Assembly: GCA_027066325.1 (NCBI GenBank)
Contig: JAMONY010000011.1
Span: forward strand, 1-55,383
From: Helicobacteraceae bacterium
Lineage (GTDB): Bacteria > Campylobacterota > Campylobacteria > Campylobacterales > Sulfurimonadaceae
Length of the DNA stretch: 55,383 bases
Direction of reading: 5' to 3'
Shown: positions 1-9,626 of the stretch, piece by piece
Numbering within the stretch: position 1 is the first letter of the stretch
Layout of the letters: every line of letters begins with the position of its first letter
The notes under the pieces: generated by a model
What the model saw: only the letters and a program-made list of their open reading frames with translations
Database searches by the model: none
What the model was told of the DNA's origin: nothing
Position numbers and translations under genes: made by a program

Positions 1-2
1 AA

Positions 3-2423
3 GAAAATGGAGATAAAACAGTAGCCGTTGATAGTTTTGAAGATAACAACCTTGTCTTTATAGATGAGGGACACCGTGGAGCTAAGGGCGATATATGGAA
101 AACAAACAGAGATAAACTATCAGCAAATGGTTTTGCTTTTGAATACTCAGCAACTTTTGCTCAAGCAATTAACAGTAGCACAGGGAAAAAGAAAACAGAG
201 CTTGAAAATGAGTATGCTAAGGCTATCATATTTGATTATAGTTATAAGTATTTTTATAGTGATGGCTATGGTAAAGACTACTCTATACTAAACCTTAGTG
301 AAGATAGTGAGGATATAAAACAGACTTACTTAACAGCTTCACTTTTAAGTTTTTATCAACAGATGAAAATCTATGAGAGTTCAAAGAGTTTGTTGAAACC
401 TTATCTTATAGAAAAACCTCTTATGGTGTTTGTTGGCGGAAGTGTAAATGCTGTTAGAACAGAAAGCAAAAAGCAAGTATCTGATGTTGTAGATGTATTA
501 CTGTTTATTGATGAGTTTATCAAGAGTAAAGCTGAAAGTATCGCAAACATAGAAAAGATTTTGAGTTTTGATAGTGGTCTTCGTAATGCTAAAGGTGTAG
601 ATATATTTGAAAATAAGTTTACTTTTTTAGAAAACAGACACCTAAATGCTTCACAACTTTTTGATGATATATTAAATATAATATTTAATGCTTCTAATGG
701 AATGCTTCATTTAGAAAATCTCAAAGGAGTTGAAGGAGAGATAGCACTTAAAATTGGCGAGAATAAACACTTTGGTGTTATCAATGTTGGAGATAGCGAT
801 AAGCTGACAAAGATGTGTGAAGCTAATGGTATCACAGTAAGCAGTAGAGAAATTTCTGGCTCACTTTTCAAGACCATAAATGAAACTAATTCAAACCTAA
901 ATATGCTTATAGGTTCAAAGAAGTTTAGTGAGGGTTGGAGTTCTTGGAGAGTATCTACCATGGGTCTTATGAATATAGGTAAAAAAGAGGGGTCTACTAT
1001 TATCCAACTTTTTGGTCGTGGAGTAAGACTTAAGGGTTATGATTTTACTCTTAAAAGAAGTAGAGACATAAGAGGTAAAGAGTTAGAGAGACAATATCAA
1101 GCCGTTGAAACACTAAATATATTTGGACTAAAAGCTGATTATATGAAAGCCTTTAAGGACTACCTAAAAGATGAGGGTGTTCCTGTCTCTGAAAGAGTAG
1201 AGTTTATTTTACCTTTGATTTATGATGAGAGTTATAAAACTAAAAAACTAAAAGTATTAGACTTACAAGAGGGTAAAGACTTCAAGCGTGAAGTGAAGCT
1301 TGATTTAAAGTATAGCGATATTGGAGGTATCAGTAAAAAGGTAGTATTGAGCTTATATAAACAAGTGGATATATTGGAAAGTGAAAGTAGAACTGGAAAT
1401 AAATATGACTTAAACTGTGAAATACTTCAAAAAGAACATTTAAGCTTTATAAATATTGATAACTTGTTTTTTGCGCTTCAACAGTTCAAAAATGAAAAAA
1501 ATTGGAGTAATCTAAATATCTCTAAAGTTGATATAAAAGATTTGGTAAATAAAAGTGATTGGTATAAACTATATATACCTGAAAATGATATGAAAGTAAG
1601 TAGCTTCAAAAACCTTGCTAACTTTGAAACTATTATGATTGCACTACTTAAAAAATATATGAAGTCATTTTATGAGTATAAAAAAAGTGAGTGGGAGAGC
1701 CAATTTTTAGAATATAGAGAATTGGATGAGACAAGAGACCGTGCCAACTTAATAGACAACTATACCATTACAGTGGAAGATAAAGAGATAGAGCTTATAG
1801 AGATATTGCATCGTCTTGAAAAAGACTTGATAAATAAGAAACTTCCTACATTTGATAGAGCTGATTTAAAAGTTTTTAACTTCAATAAACATCTATATAA
1901 TCCTTTAATATATACAAATAAGGGGATGACAGCTTTATCAATAAAACCAATAGAACTAAATAATGGCGAAAAAGATTTTGTTGAAGATTTAGATAGCTAC
2001 TTAAAGCGAAACAGTTCTACTTATGAAGATACAGAGATATACCTACTTAGAAATCAAAGTAAAACGGGTCTTGGTTTTTTCACTGAAGGTAATTTCTATC
2101 CTGATTTTATAATGTGGATTATTGAAGATACTAAGCAATATATCAACTTTATAGACCCTAAAGGCTTGGTAAATCTAAACACTAAAGATGACCCAAAAAT
2201 CAACTTATCTACTAAGATAAAGGAGATAGAAGAAAAGCTCAACGATGAAGATATAGTACTAAACTCATTTATAGTATCAGTAACCCCATACGGTGTAATT
2301 AAAATGCTTCAAGATACATTAGAGCAATCAGAATTAGAAGACAAAAATATATTATTTCAACAAGATGACAAAAATGGTTACATTGGAAAAATATTTTCTA
2401 AGCTTAATTTAAATAGTGGGTAA
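3..2423 (+). CDS. Type III restriction enzyme Res subunit / DEAD-box helicase, 5'-truncated by window edge
   Basis: Frame 3 is open from base 3 (ENGDKTVAVDSFEDNNLVFIDEGHRGAKGD...), so the listed Met at 363 is internal. DEGH helicase motif, SKKFSEGWSSWRVSTMGLMNIGKKEGSTIIQLFGRGVRLKG helicase C-terminal motifs, and PDFIMWI...FIDPKG nuclease-like region. Confidence 0.85.
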   Translation, partial: ENGDKTVAVDSFEDNNLVFIDEGHRGAKGDIWKTNRDKLSANGFAFEYSATFAQAINSSTGKKKTELENEYAKAIIFDYSYKYFYSDGYGKDYSILNLSEDSEDIKQTYLTASLLSFYQQMKIYESSKSLLKPYLIEKPLMVFVGGSVNAVRTESKKQVSDVVDVLLFIDEFIKSKAESIANIEKILSFDSGLRNAKGVDIFENKFTFLENRHLNASQLFDDILNIIFNASNGMLHLENLKGVEGEIALKIGENKHFGVINVGDSDKLTKMCEANGITVSSREISGSLFKTINETNSNLNMLIGSKKFSEGWSSWRVSTMGLMNIGKKEGSTIIQLFGRGVRLKGYDFTLKRSRDIRGKELERQYQAVETLNIFGLKADYMKAFKDYLKDEGVPVSERVEFILPLIYDESYKTKKLKVLDLQEGKDFKREVKLDLKYSDIGGISKKVVLSLYKQVDILESESRTGNKYDLNCEILQKEHLSFINIDNLFFALQQFKNEKNWSNLNISKVDIKDLVNKSDWYKLYIPENDMKVSSFKNLANFETIMIALLKKYMKSFYEYKKSEWESQFLEYRELDETRDRANLIDNYTITVEDKEIELIEILHRLEKDLINKKLPTFDRADLKVFNFNKHLYNPLIYTNKGMTALSIKPIELNNGEKDFVEDLDSYLKRNSSTYEDTEIYLLRNQSKTGLGFFTEGNFYPDFIMWIIEDTKQYINFIDPKGLVNLNTKDDPKINLSTKIKEIEEKLNDEDIVLNSFIVSVTPYGVIKMLQDTLEQSELEDKNILFQQDDKNGYIGKIFSKLNLNSG

Positions 2424-2435
2424 CCCCACTTTTTT
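2415..2435 (+). terminator. Rho-independent terminator overlapping the res stop codon
   Basis: Stem AGTGGG (2415-2420), loop TAAC, CCCACT (2425-2430), followed by TTTTT. Confidence 0.7.
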
Positions 2436-2442
2436 ACTACTC

Positions 2443-2471
2443 TTGACATTAGTTTGATATCAAACTATAAT
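2443..2471 (+). promoter_or_regulatory. Consensus sigma70 promoter (TTGACA-N17-TATAAT) with embedded operator-like palindrome
   Basis: TTGACA at 2443-2448, 17-nt spacer, TATAAT at 2466-2471. Perfect palindrome TAGTTTGATATCAAACTA at 2450-2467. Confidence 0.8.
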
Positions 2472-2477
2472 TAGGTT

Positions 2478-2906
2478 ATGGAAAAGACAGATCACATAAT
2501 AGCACTAATTTCAAATATACGAGACAAATCAAACAAGCTGATTGTAAATGAGTTAAAAAAAGCATCAATACTAGATTTAGCACCAAGCCACGGCAGTATT
2601 TTGCAGCTACTTTTTTCCACAAAAGAGAGCCTAAGTATGCAAGATATCTCTATAAAAATCAACAGAGATAAGTCAACAGTAACTTCGCTGATAAATAAAC
2701 TTATAAAATTGAGATATGTAGAAAAAGTAAAAAATGCAGATGATAATAGAGTGAGTATTATCACTCTTACAGAAAAAGGGTGGCAGTTAAAACCAATCTT
2801 TGATGCAGTTTCACAGAAGCTGCTAGATAGCATATATAGAGGATTTGACAATGATCAAAAAAAGGAGGTAGTAGATGTTTTAGTAAAAATCAACTCTAAT
2901 CTATAA
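2478..2906 (+). CDS. MarR family transcriptional regulator
   Basis: 142 aa winged-helix protein with LSMQDISIKINRDKSTVTSLINKLIKLRYVEKVKNADDNRVSIITLTEKG, typical of MarR. Confidence 0.85.
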   Translation: MEKTDHIIALISNIRDKSNKLIVNELKKASILDLAPSHGSILQLLFSTKESLSMQDISIKINRDKSTVTSLINKLIKLRYVEKVKNADDNRVSIITLTEKGWQLKPIFDAVSQKLLDSIYRGFDNDQKKEVVDVLVKINSNL

Positions 2907-2920
2907 AAAATTTAACAAAA

Positions 2921-2938
2921 TAGTTTGATATCAAACTA
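2921..2938. promoter_or_regulatory. Second identical operator-like palindrome upstream of the NTF2-like gene
   Basis: TAGTTTGATATCAAACTA, identical to 2450-2467. Confidence 0.75.
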
Positions 2939-2951
2939 AAAAGGAGTAGTT

Positions 2952-3800
2952 ATGAAGAGATATGTTTTAGGTATGTTTGTTGTATTTAGCTTATTGGCTT
3001 ATGCAGATAGTAGCTTGGTTGCACATAAGGAGTTAGACATGAAAACAAAAAAAGAGAGAGTTGTTGAGTTGTTGAGCTCAATTGAGTCGGGAGAGAATAA
3101 GCCAGTTGGGTATATCAATCCAAATAAATACATTCAGCATAATCTCTCTATTGGTGATGGATTAGAAGGTTTTGGTGAAGTTATAAAACAACTTCCAAAA
3201 GATAGTACGAAGGTTGAAGTACTTCGTGCTTTTGAAGATGGTGATTTTGTATTTACTCATACAAAATATAACTTTTTTGGCGAGAAAATTGGTTTTGATA
3301 TCTTTCGTTTTGAAGATGGAAAAATTGTAGAACATTGGGATAACCTGCAAGAGATTGTAGAAAAAACTGCAAGTGGAAGAACGCAGTTTGATGGTACAAC
3401 TGTTGTTGTCGATGTGGATAAAACTGCATCCAATAAGCTTTTAGTAAAAAACTTTGTAGATGATGTGCTTTTGGGTAAAAATCCACAAAAGATAACCAAA
3501 TATATCTCAACTAAAACTTATATGCAACACAATCCATATGTGCAAGATGGTTTAGATGGGTTAAGTAGAGCGCTTGAAGAGTTAGAAAAAGCTGGTATGC
3601 CTTTAGTTTATGAGAAAAATCATATGGTTTTAGGTGAGGGTAATTTTGTATTGGCAGTGAGCGAGGGTATTTTTATGAAAAATCATGTCGCATTTTATGA
3701 TCTATTTAGAGTTGAGGATGGAAAAATAGTAGAACATTGGGATACGATAGAAAAAATCCCACCTAAAGAAGAGCATAAAAATAGCAATGGAAAGTTTTAG
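2952..3800 (+). CDS. Secreted tandem SnoaL/NTF2-like two-domain protein
   Basis: Signal peptide; two similar halves (YINPNKYIQHNLSIGDGLEGF.../YISTKTYMQHNPYVQDGLDGL... and FEDGKIVEHWDN/VEDGKIVEHWDT). Confidence 0.75.
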   Translation: MKRYVLGMFVVFSLLAYADSSLVAHKELDMKTKKERVVELLSSIESGENKPVGYINPNKYIQHNLSIGDGLEGFGEVIKQLPKDSTKVEVLRAFEDGDFVFTHTKYNFFGEKIGFDIFRFEDGKIVEHWDNLQEIVEKTASGRTQFDGTTVVVDVDKTASNKLLVKNFVDDVLLGKNPQKITKYISTKTYMQHNPYVQDGLDGLSRALEELEKAGMPLVYEKNHMVLGEGNFVLAVSEGIFMKNHVAFYDLFRVEDGKIVEHWDTIEKIPPKEEHKNSNGKF

Positions 3801-3872
3801 TGCTAAGTTGTTATTTTGGTAGTTAGAGTCATTGTGGGCTAGAGATAGAGCTTGGGGAATATGTGTTTATAT

Positions 3873-3898
3873 GCTTATGCTCTAGCTGGTGCGTAAGC
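3873..3898. terminator. Candidate hairpin between convergent genes
   Basis: GCTTATGC (3873-3880), 10-nt loop, GCGTAAGC (3891-3898); one G-T wobble. Only a weak T-tract follows. Confidence 0.35.
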
Positions 3899-3922
3899 TA
3901 CATTTTAATCTATCTAAAAATT

Positions 3923-4861
3923 TTATAGCCAATCATCTACTATCTTGATGTGCTCTAGTAGGTTGGAGCTTTTTATCACTTTGTGATCGCTGTAGATTAG
4001 TATGTAGGCTATGTTGTTGGACTCTAGTAGCTCTATGGCTTGTGCGTGTGGCATAACTGATATGGCAGTGGCATATGCGTCTAATGTGCTATTTTTAATC
4101 TTAGATATGAGAGTAGCAGAGGCTAGCTTTGTGCTAAAAGTTTTTGTTTTGGGGTTGATTAGATGATTTTGTGCTCTAGTTTTGATAAAACGGTTATAGT
4201 CTCCACTTGTGCTTATGGCTAGATTATCTTTGATGGTCTGAAATCTCATAATGCTCTTAGTGCCAAATGGGTTCTGTATCGAGACGGTGCACTTTTTTAG
4301 ACATCTTATATCTCCGCTTAGTGCCACAACTGCACTATCTGCCCCACATTCTTTTAGAGTCTTTATGGCTTTATCTACACCAAATCCTTTGCCAAATCCT
4401 CCAAGATCTAGTGTGGCATTTAGATCTATGGAGGCTACAGTTTGGTTTAGCTCTAGGCTATCTAAGAGTAGTTTTGCATTTTGCATTTTTACTCTATCTA
4501 CACTGCTTGATGGGTTGTTAAAATCTAAGACTTGGCGTGTTATAGAGCCTATGCTGATATCAAAATATCCACCACTTTGCTTAAAGTAGTGCAAGGCTTC
4601 TGTTAGCGCTTCATATGTATCTTGTGAGATTGATGCTTTGCCGTATAGGTTTAGATTGTAGATATCAGAACCTATCTTGTAGCTAGAGAGTGATGCCTCT
4701 ACTTCTCTTATGCGCTCAAACGCTTTTTGTATGCAGCTGGAGTTACTGGTTTGAGTTTTGATGGTAGCAAATGTCCCCATCAAGACCTGTTCGCGTACTA
4801 CTATCTCTGCTGCAGCAAGAGAGCATGATAGCAGTAGTAGAGACAGTAGGGCAGCTTTCAT
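3923..4861 (-). CDS. apbE: FAD:protein FMN transferase (ApbE family)
   Basis: MGTFATIKTQT, ATLDLGGFGKGFGVDKA, LDAYATAISVM motifs; signal peptide. Confidence 0.85.
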   Translation of the reverse strand: MKAALLSLLLLSCSLAAAEIVVREQVLMGTFATIKTQTSNSSCIQKAFERIREVEASLSSYKIGSDIYNLNLYGKASISQDTYEALTEALHYFKQSGGYFDISIGSITRQVLDFNNPSSSVDRVKMQNAKLLLDSLELNQTVASIDLNATLDLGGFGKGFGVDKAIKTLKECGADSAVVALSGDIRCLKKCTVSIQNPFGTKSIMRFQTIKDNLAISTSGDYNRFIKTRAQNHLINPKTKTFSTKLASATLISKIKNSTLDAYATAISVMPHAQAIELLESNNIAYILIYSDHKVIKSSNLLEHIKIVDDWL

Positions 4862-6229
4862 CTACTTGGTACGATCTATGATATCTCTTGCCTCTTTGAT
4901 TACATCTGTTATGTTGAGTCTAATCCACTGTTTGTCCATCCACTCTTCAGGTCTAACTTCTACACCTTGCACAAGAACACCAAAGTGGACATGATCACCC
5001 ATGGCGTAGCCTGTTACACCTGTATTGGCTATCTGCTCACCATCACCTACTAGATCTCCATCACTAACATTGACGCTTGAGCAGTGTCCATATAGCGTAT
5101 ATAGACCTAAGTCATGTGATAGAATTGGCATGTTTCCGTATATGCCATTTTCTGAAGCAAATACAACTTCAGCACTATTTTGAACTAAGATTTTTGCCAT
5201 CTTAACACTCGCAAGATCTAGCCCTAAGTGGTAAGACTCGCTAATCTTTTTTCCTTTATAGTAGTAGAGCCTGTGGTCACCAAAGCTAGCTATGACTTTG
5301 CCATTTTTTAGTGGATAGAATGGTTTTTGTGTAAATGAGTCTATCTGGCTATCTGAAACTTTGGAGGTTATGGAGCGTATGAGATCCTCATTTTGTTTGC
5401 GGATATCCTCATTGACAAATTTAAACTTTTCAATCACCCCAGAGTCGGGATCTGCTCCAAACTGCTCTGCAAGATCTGATACGGTATCATTTAAAAATGA
5501 GTCACTTAGTCTAATTTTTGAGACTTTGTAGCTTCTCTCTTTGAGGTATAGCGGTATGTATGTTTTGACACTATTGCCCGCTAGATCTGTTGCTATGACA
5601 CTTGCTCTAAAAGATGTGGCACCAACTGGCCAAGCTATAAGAGCTATGTAGTGATCTTCTCTATAGAATGGTTTTGCTTTAAAGCGTTTGTTGAAGCTGG
5701 TTTCTATATATAGATCTTTGAGATTTTCATCTTTTGCGCTAAATACAACAAGTGCAGATCCACCCTTGATGATCTTGTATGAGTTTGAGATAATGTTAAT
5801 TTTTGGACGCAAAGAGTCTATCTGTAGCACCGTTGTACTTACAGCTCTGTTGCCTGCTAGAAAGTTCCACTTGCTAGCATCGCGCGCCTCTATGGTTACG
5901 GTGATATTGCCACTTTTTGCAACACTGCGCGATGGCACTTTGAGCTCAAGGCTCTTAAGCTTGATGGGCGCCATAAGAGACTCCTCTGCTAAGACGCGCT
6001 CTTTGTTGCCACTTTGGAGTGTAACCTTATACTCCATTATGCCACTATCATCACTGATCTCTATCTTTAAGGGTACGCGCCCGTTCCAGTACTGATCATT
6101 GAGAAGGGTTATCTTTGGTACATCTCTCTCAAACATAGCGGAGTTGTATAGATAGACTCCAGCACCCATTAAGAGCGCAACAATAACTAAAAATAGCTTA
6201 CCACCTGCTCCTCTGTTTTTACGACCCAT
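4862..6229 (-). CDS. M23 family metallopeptidase (LytM-like), membrane anchored
   Basis: N-terminal TM; SYHLGLDLAS...LYTLYGHCSSVNVSDGDLV...GDHVHFGVLVQG (HxH) M23 signature. Confidence 0.85.
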   Translation of the reverse strand: MGRKNRGAGGKLFLVIVALLMGAGVYLYNSAMFERDVPKITLLNDQYWNGRVPLKIEISDDSGIMEYKVTLQSGNKERVLAEESLMAPIKLKSLELKVPSRSVAKSGNITVTIEARDASKWNFLAGNRAVSTTVLQIDSLRPKINIISNSYKIIKGGSALVVFSAKDENLKDLYIETSFNKRFKAKPFYREDHYIALIAWPVGATSFRASVIATDLAGNSVKTYIPLYLKERSYKVSKIRLSDSFLNDTVSDLAEQFGADPDSGVIEKFKFVNEDIRKQNEDLIRSITSKVSDSQIDSFTQKPFYPLKNGKVIASFGDHRLYYYKGKKISESYHLGLDLASVKMAKILVQNSAEVVFASENGIYGNMPILSHDLGLYTLYGHCSSVNVSDGDLVGDGEQIANTGVTGYAMGDHVHFGVLVQGVEVRPEEWMDKQWIRLNITDVIKEARDIIDRTK

Positions 6230-7158
6230 TATATACTCCTTTGTATCTGTAAAATAAGTTCTCTTTTTATCTGCTCTATGGTAGAAGACTTATCGATAAA
6301 ACCGGCAGAAAAGTGGTGTCCACCTCCACCAAATTTCTTAGCTATTGAGCCAACATCAACCCCTTTGGCACTCTTGAGTGAGACTCTTACACCACCATCT
6401 TTGCGCTGGCGAATCAAAATGGCTACAAGTGCTGTTGGTAGATGTACCGCCTCATAGAGCAGATCATCACTCTCTTCAACCCTAGCTCCAGATGAGGCTA
6501 GATCATCTTGTGTCACCTTTAAAAAGGCTATCTTTGCATCATGAACAAGCTCTAAGCTTTGCGTGATGATAGATTTTAGACGCATAGCAGATAGTGATAC
6601 CTTTAAAAATAACTCTTGGTTGATTAGCTCTGTATTGGCTCCATGTTCTATGAGATAGAGGGTATCTTTAAAAGTGCTTGCATCTGTAAGGGTGCTCATA
6701 AATCCAAGCGAATCATCACTAATGGAAGCATATAGCGCGGTTGCCATTGTAGCATTTAGCTCTATGTTGTTATCTTTAAACCATCGTAAAAGTACAGTAG
6801 CGGTGCTTATGGCATCTTGATCTACTATGTTTATATCTCCAAAGCTGTTATTGCTTCTGTGGTGGTCTATGTTGATTAGAAAAGTTGTACACTCAAACCC
6901 AAGTCTATCGTATGAGCCACAATCAAAAGCTATGACTAGATCAGCACTTTTTTTAACTACAGATCTGAGCTTGTTTGCATGTGGTATGCAGTACAGTTTT
7001 GGATCTATTGGTGAGGTTGCGCAGTATAGAGTGACCTTCTTGCCTAACCTGATTAGGTGGTGATACATAGCACTAGCAGAGCCAAGGGAGTCAGCATCTG
7101 GGTTTTTGTGTACTACTAACATGATCTGTTGAGCGCTATTGATCTTATTGAGCATCAA
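6229..7158 (-). CDS. DHH family phosphoesterase (NrnA-like)
   Basis: HKNPDADSLGSA, AFDCG, INIDHHRSN and GGGGHHFSAGF motifs. Confidence 0.85.
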   Translation of the reverse strand: MMLNKINSAQQIMLVVHKNPDADSLGSASAMYHHLIRLGKKVTLYCATSPIDPKLYCIPHANKLRSVVKKSADLVIAFDCGSYDRLGFECTTFLINIDHHRSNNSFGDINIVDQDAISTATVLLRWFKDNNIELNATMATALYASISDDSLGFMSTLTDASTFKDTLYLIEHGANTELINQELFLKVSLSAMRLKSIITQSLELVHDAKIAFLKVTQDDLASSGARVEESDDLLYEAVHLPTALVAILIRQRKDGGVRVSLKSAKGVDVGSIAKKFGGGGHHFSAGFIDKSSTIEQIKRELILQIQRSI

Positions 7159-7973
7159 TCACACTTCATTGATAGATCTATCCAGTTTGCTTGGTGTATC
7201 AGCGAGCCACAGCTAATAGCATCCACACCACACTTAGCATGCTGCTCAATAGTCTTTAAGCAGATGTTGCCACTAGACTCTATGAGTACATGTGGATACT
7301 TTGAGTTTTTGATAGATACAACTTCTACTATCTTCTCTAAGTCCATGTTGTCACACATGACTATATCAGCTCCAGCCATAAAAGCTTCAAGTGCACCCTG
7401 AACGCTCTCAGCCTCTACTTCTATTTTGGTAGTAAATGGTATGGCGGATCTAGCTTTTTTGATAAAATCTGCAAGATCTTCTATGGTGCGTAGATGTGTA
7501 TCTTTAAGCATCAAAGAGTCATCTAGCCCCATTCTATGGTTTTGGGCTCCACCTACTCTAGTAGCATATTTTTCAAACTCACGCAATAGAGGTCTGGTTT
7601 TTCTAGTATCTAAGAGTTTGCAATTGTAAGGTTTTAGTATCTGTACATACTGTTTGGTTAGCGTGGCGATAGAGCTTGCATGAAGTATGATATTTAAGAT
7701 AGTGCGCTCACACTTTAAGAGTGTGTGAGAGTCTGTTTGGATGGTAGCTAGCTTATTAGACTTGCTAAACCTATCACCATCTTTAAAATGCCAATCTATC
7801 TCAAATCCCTCCAGCCTAGCTATCTCATCAGCATATAGTGCTCCCGCTAAGACTCCATCGCACTTGGCTACAATAGTGCCAGTTGCATCTATGGCAGGTG
7901 CAACTTTAGCATACAGATCACCCCTACCAACATCTTCACTTAAAGCATCCCTTACAAATGTTTCAACACTCAC
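7155..7973 (-). CDS. nadC: Nicotinate-nucleotide pyrophosphorylase (carboxylating)
   Basis: LLDTRKTRPLLREFEKYATRVGGAQNHRMGLDDSLMLKDTHL signature; adjacent to nadA. Confidence 0.93.
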   Translation of the reverse strand: MSVETFVRDALSEDVGRGDLYAKVAPAIDATGTIVAKCDGVLAGALYADEIARLEGFEIDWHFKDGDRFSKSNKLATIQTDSHTLLKCERTILNIILHASSIATLTKQYVQILKPYNCKLLDTRKTRPLLREFEKYATRVGGAQNHRMGLDDSLMLKDTHLRTIEDLADFIKKARSAIPFTTKIEVEAESVQGALEAFMAGADIVMCDNMDLEKIVEVVSIKNSKYPHVLIESSGNICLKTIEQHAKCGVDAISCGSLIHQANWIDLSMKCD

Positions 7974-8959
7974 AGCTCAAGCATCCTATCGAGCGCAACT
8001 TTTGCCCAGATTCTAGTCTGCTCATCTATCTCAATCTCATTGATAGGGTTGTTGTCCTCTATGGACTTGAGTGCATCATAGAGATCTTGTAGTGTTGTCT
8101 CATTCATGGTTGGGCACTCTGGTTTGGTTGAAGATAGTACAAATGTATTTTTATCGCGCAGCCTGTTGACAAGATTAAACTCAGTTCCAACAGCCACTTT
8201 TTGCTCCTCATCTAACTCTTTGATGTAAGATATAATCTGAGAAGTTGAGCCTACAAAGTCTGCTTTAGCACACACCGCAGGGTCACACTCTGGATGTACT
8301 ACTATCTTAATGCCATCATATTTTTGCCTATAAAATTCTATGTCGTCCACACTAAAGAGTTGATGCACTGAGCAAAAACCATCAAAGCAGATAATATCAG
8401 CAGAGGCTATGTCGCCATCTATCCCAATGACGGCAGATTTTAAGCCCATCTGTATAGCTATGTTTTGACCTAAGCATCTATCTGGAACAAAGAGTATCTT
8501 TTTGCCCTCTTTAAGTGCAGCTTCTATGATGATTTTGGCATTTGAGCTAGTACAGACCATGCCACCCATCTTACCAACCTTGGCTTTTACTTCAGCGTTG
8601 GAGTTGATGTAGGTTATTGGTAAGATATTGTCTATATCAACACCAGCTGTAACCATAGCCTCAACAGACTCTTCAAAGTAGGAGCCGTCTATCATGCGTG
8701 CCATAGAGCAGCAGGCTAGTTTTGGCATTATGACGCGTTTGTGTGGGCTTAGTATCTTAACACTTTGACCCATAAATCCAACACCACAAAAGACAACAAA
8801 TTTGCTACTATCTTCTAGTGTTCTTTTGGCAAGCTCAAGTGAGTCTCCAGTAATATCACCCATCTCAAACACCTCGTCGCGTTGATAGAAGTGTGCTACT
8901 ACTGTTACATCTAGTCTCTTTTTAAGATCATTGATCTGATTGATTAGATTTTGGCTCAT
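7970..8959 (-). CDS. nadA: Quinolinate synthase A
   Basis: VVAHFYQRDEV, GVGFMGQSVKILSP, PDRCLGQNIA, VHPECDPAVCAKADFVGSTSQI, PECPTMNETTL. Confidence 0.93.
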   Translation of the reverse strand: MSQNLINQINDLKKRLDVTVVAHFYQRDEVFEMGDITGDSLELAKRTLEDSSKFVVFCGVGFMGQSVKILSPHKRVIMPKLACCSMARMIDGSYFEESVEAMVTAGVDIDNILPITYINSNAEVKAKVGKMGGMVCTSSNAKIIIEAALKEGKKILFVPDRCLGQNIAIQMGLKSAVIGIDGDIASADIICFDGFCSVHQLFSVDDIEFYRQKYDGIKIVVHPECDPAVCAKADFVGSTSQIISYIKELDEEQKVAVGTEFNLVNRLRDKNTFVLSSTKPECPTMNETTLQDLYDALKSIEDNNPINEIEIDEQTRIWAKVALDRMLEL

Positions 8960-9002
8960 TCTCTTCTCTTTTTTATGCAATTATAACCAATCTGCGGTTA
9001 CA

Positions 9003-9626
9003 ATGCCACTTATGGACTTTTTAACAAACACAAATGCACAGTTTTATCTGGCGGCATTTTTCATAGGTGGTATTCCGTTTGGTCTAATTTTGGCGAAGTT
9101 TATCGCTGGAGTTGACCTTAAGAGTAGCGGCTCTAAGAGCATAGGTGCAACCAATGTTCTTAGAGTTGTTAAGGCTAAAGATCCATCTTTGGCAAAAAAA
9201 CTGGGCGCGTTAACTCTACTTTTAGATGCATTCAAAGGCGTAGCAGTGCTTCTAGTAGCCAAAGCTTTTGGTCTTAGCGAATCAGTGCAGTGGGCAGTAG
9301 CGGTACTAGCTGTAGCTGGACACTGCTTTAGCCCTTATCTCTGGTTTGAGGGTGGCAAAGGAGTTGCAACTGGTGTTGGTGTTATGGCGATTATGTTACC
9401 AATAGAGACAGCTATAGCACTAGTGGTGTGGGCAGTTAGTATCAAGAGCTTGCGTCTCTCATCACTCTCGTCTATGCTAGCTCTTACAACCTTGCTAATT
9501 GCAAGTTTCTTTATACATCCAGATATGGCACATGCTCCTATTATATTGATAGCTATCATACTCTACTATAAACATATACCAAACATGATCCGTCTTGTTA
9601 GAGGTGAAGAGAGCCGTGTTGTATGA
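9003..9626 (+). CDS. plsY: Glycerol-3-phosphate acyltransferase PlsY (start at 9003 or 9012)
   Basis: GGIPFGLILAKF, LKSSGSKSIGATNVLRV, AVAGHCFSPYLWFEGGKGVATGVG. Confidence 0.9.
   Translation: MPLMDFLTNTNAQFYLAAFFIGGIPFGLILAKFIAGVDLKSSGSKSIGATNVLRVVKAKDPSLAKKLGALTLLLDAFKGVAVLLVAKAFGLSESVQWAVAVLAVAGHCFSPYLWFEGGKGVATGVGVMAIMLPIETAIALVVWAVSIKSLRLSSLSSMLALTTLLIASFFIHPDMAHAPIILIAIILYYKHIPNMIRLVRGEESRVV

Noticed and set aside
64-291. ORF of 75 aa at the left edge
   Set aside because: Out of frame with the open, motif-bearing frame 3 of the res gene; no recognisable features.
363-365. Possible true start of the helicase gene at 363
   Set aside because: The frame is open upstream and includes the DEGH box, so 363 is an internal Met.
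3253-3510. Antisense ORFs inside the NTF2-like gene
   Set aside because: Shadow ORFs with low-complexity translation; the sense strand has signal peptide and domain repeats.
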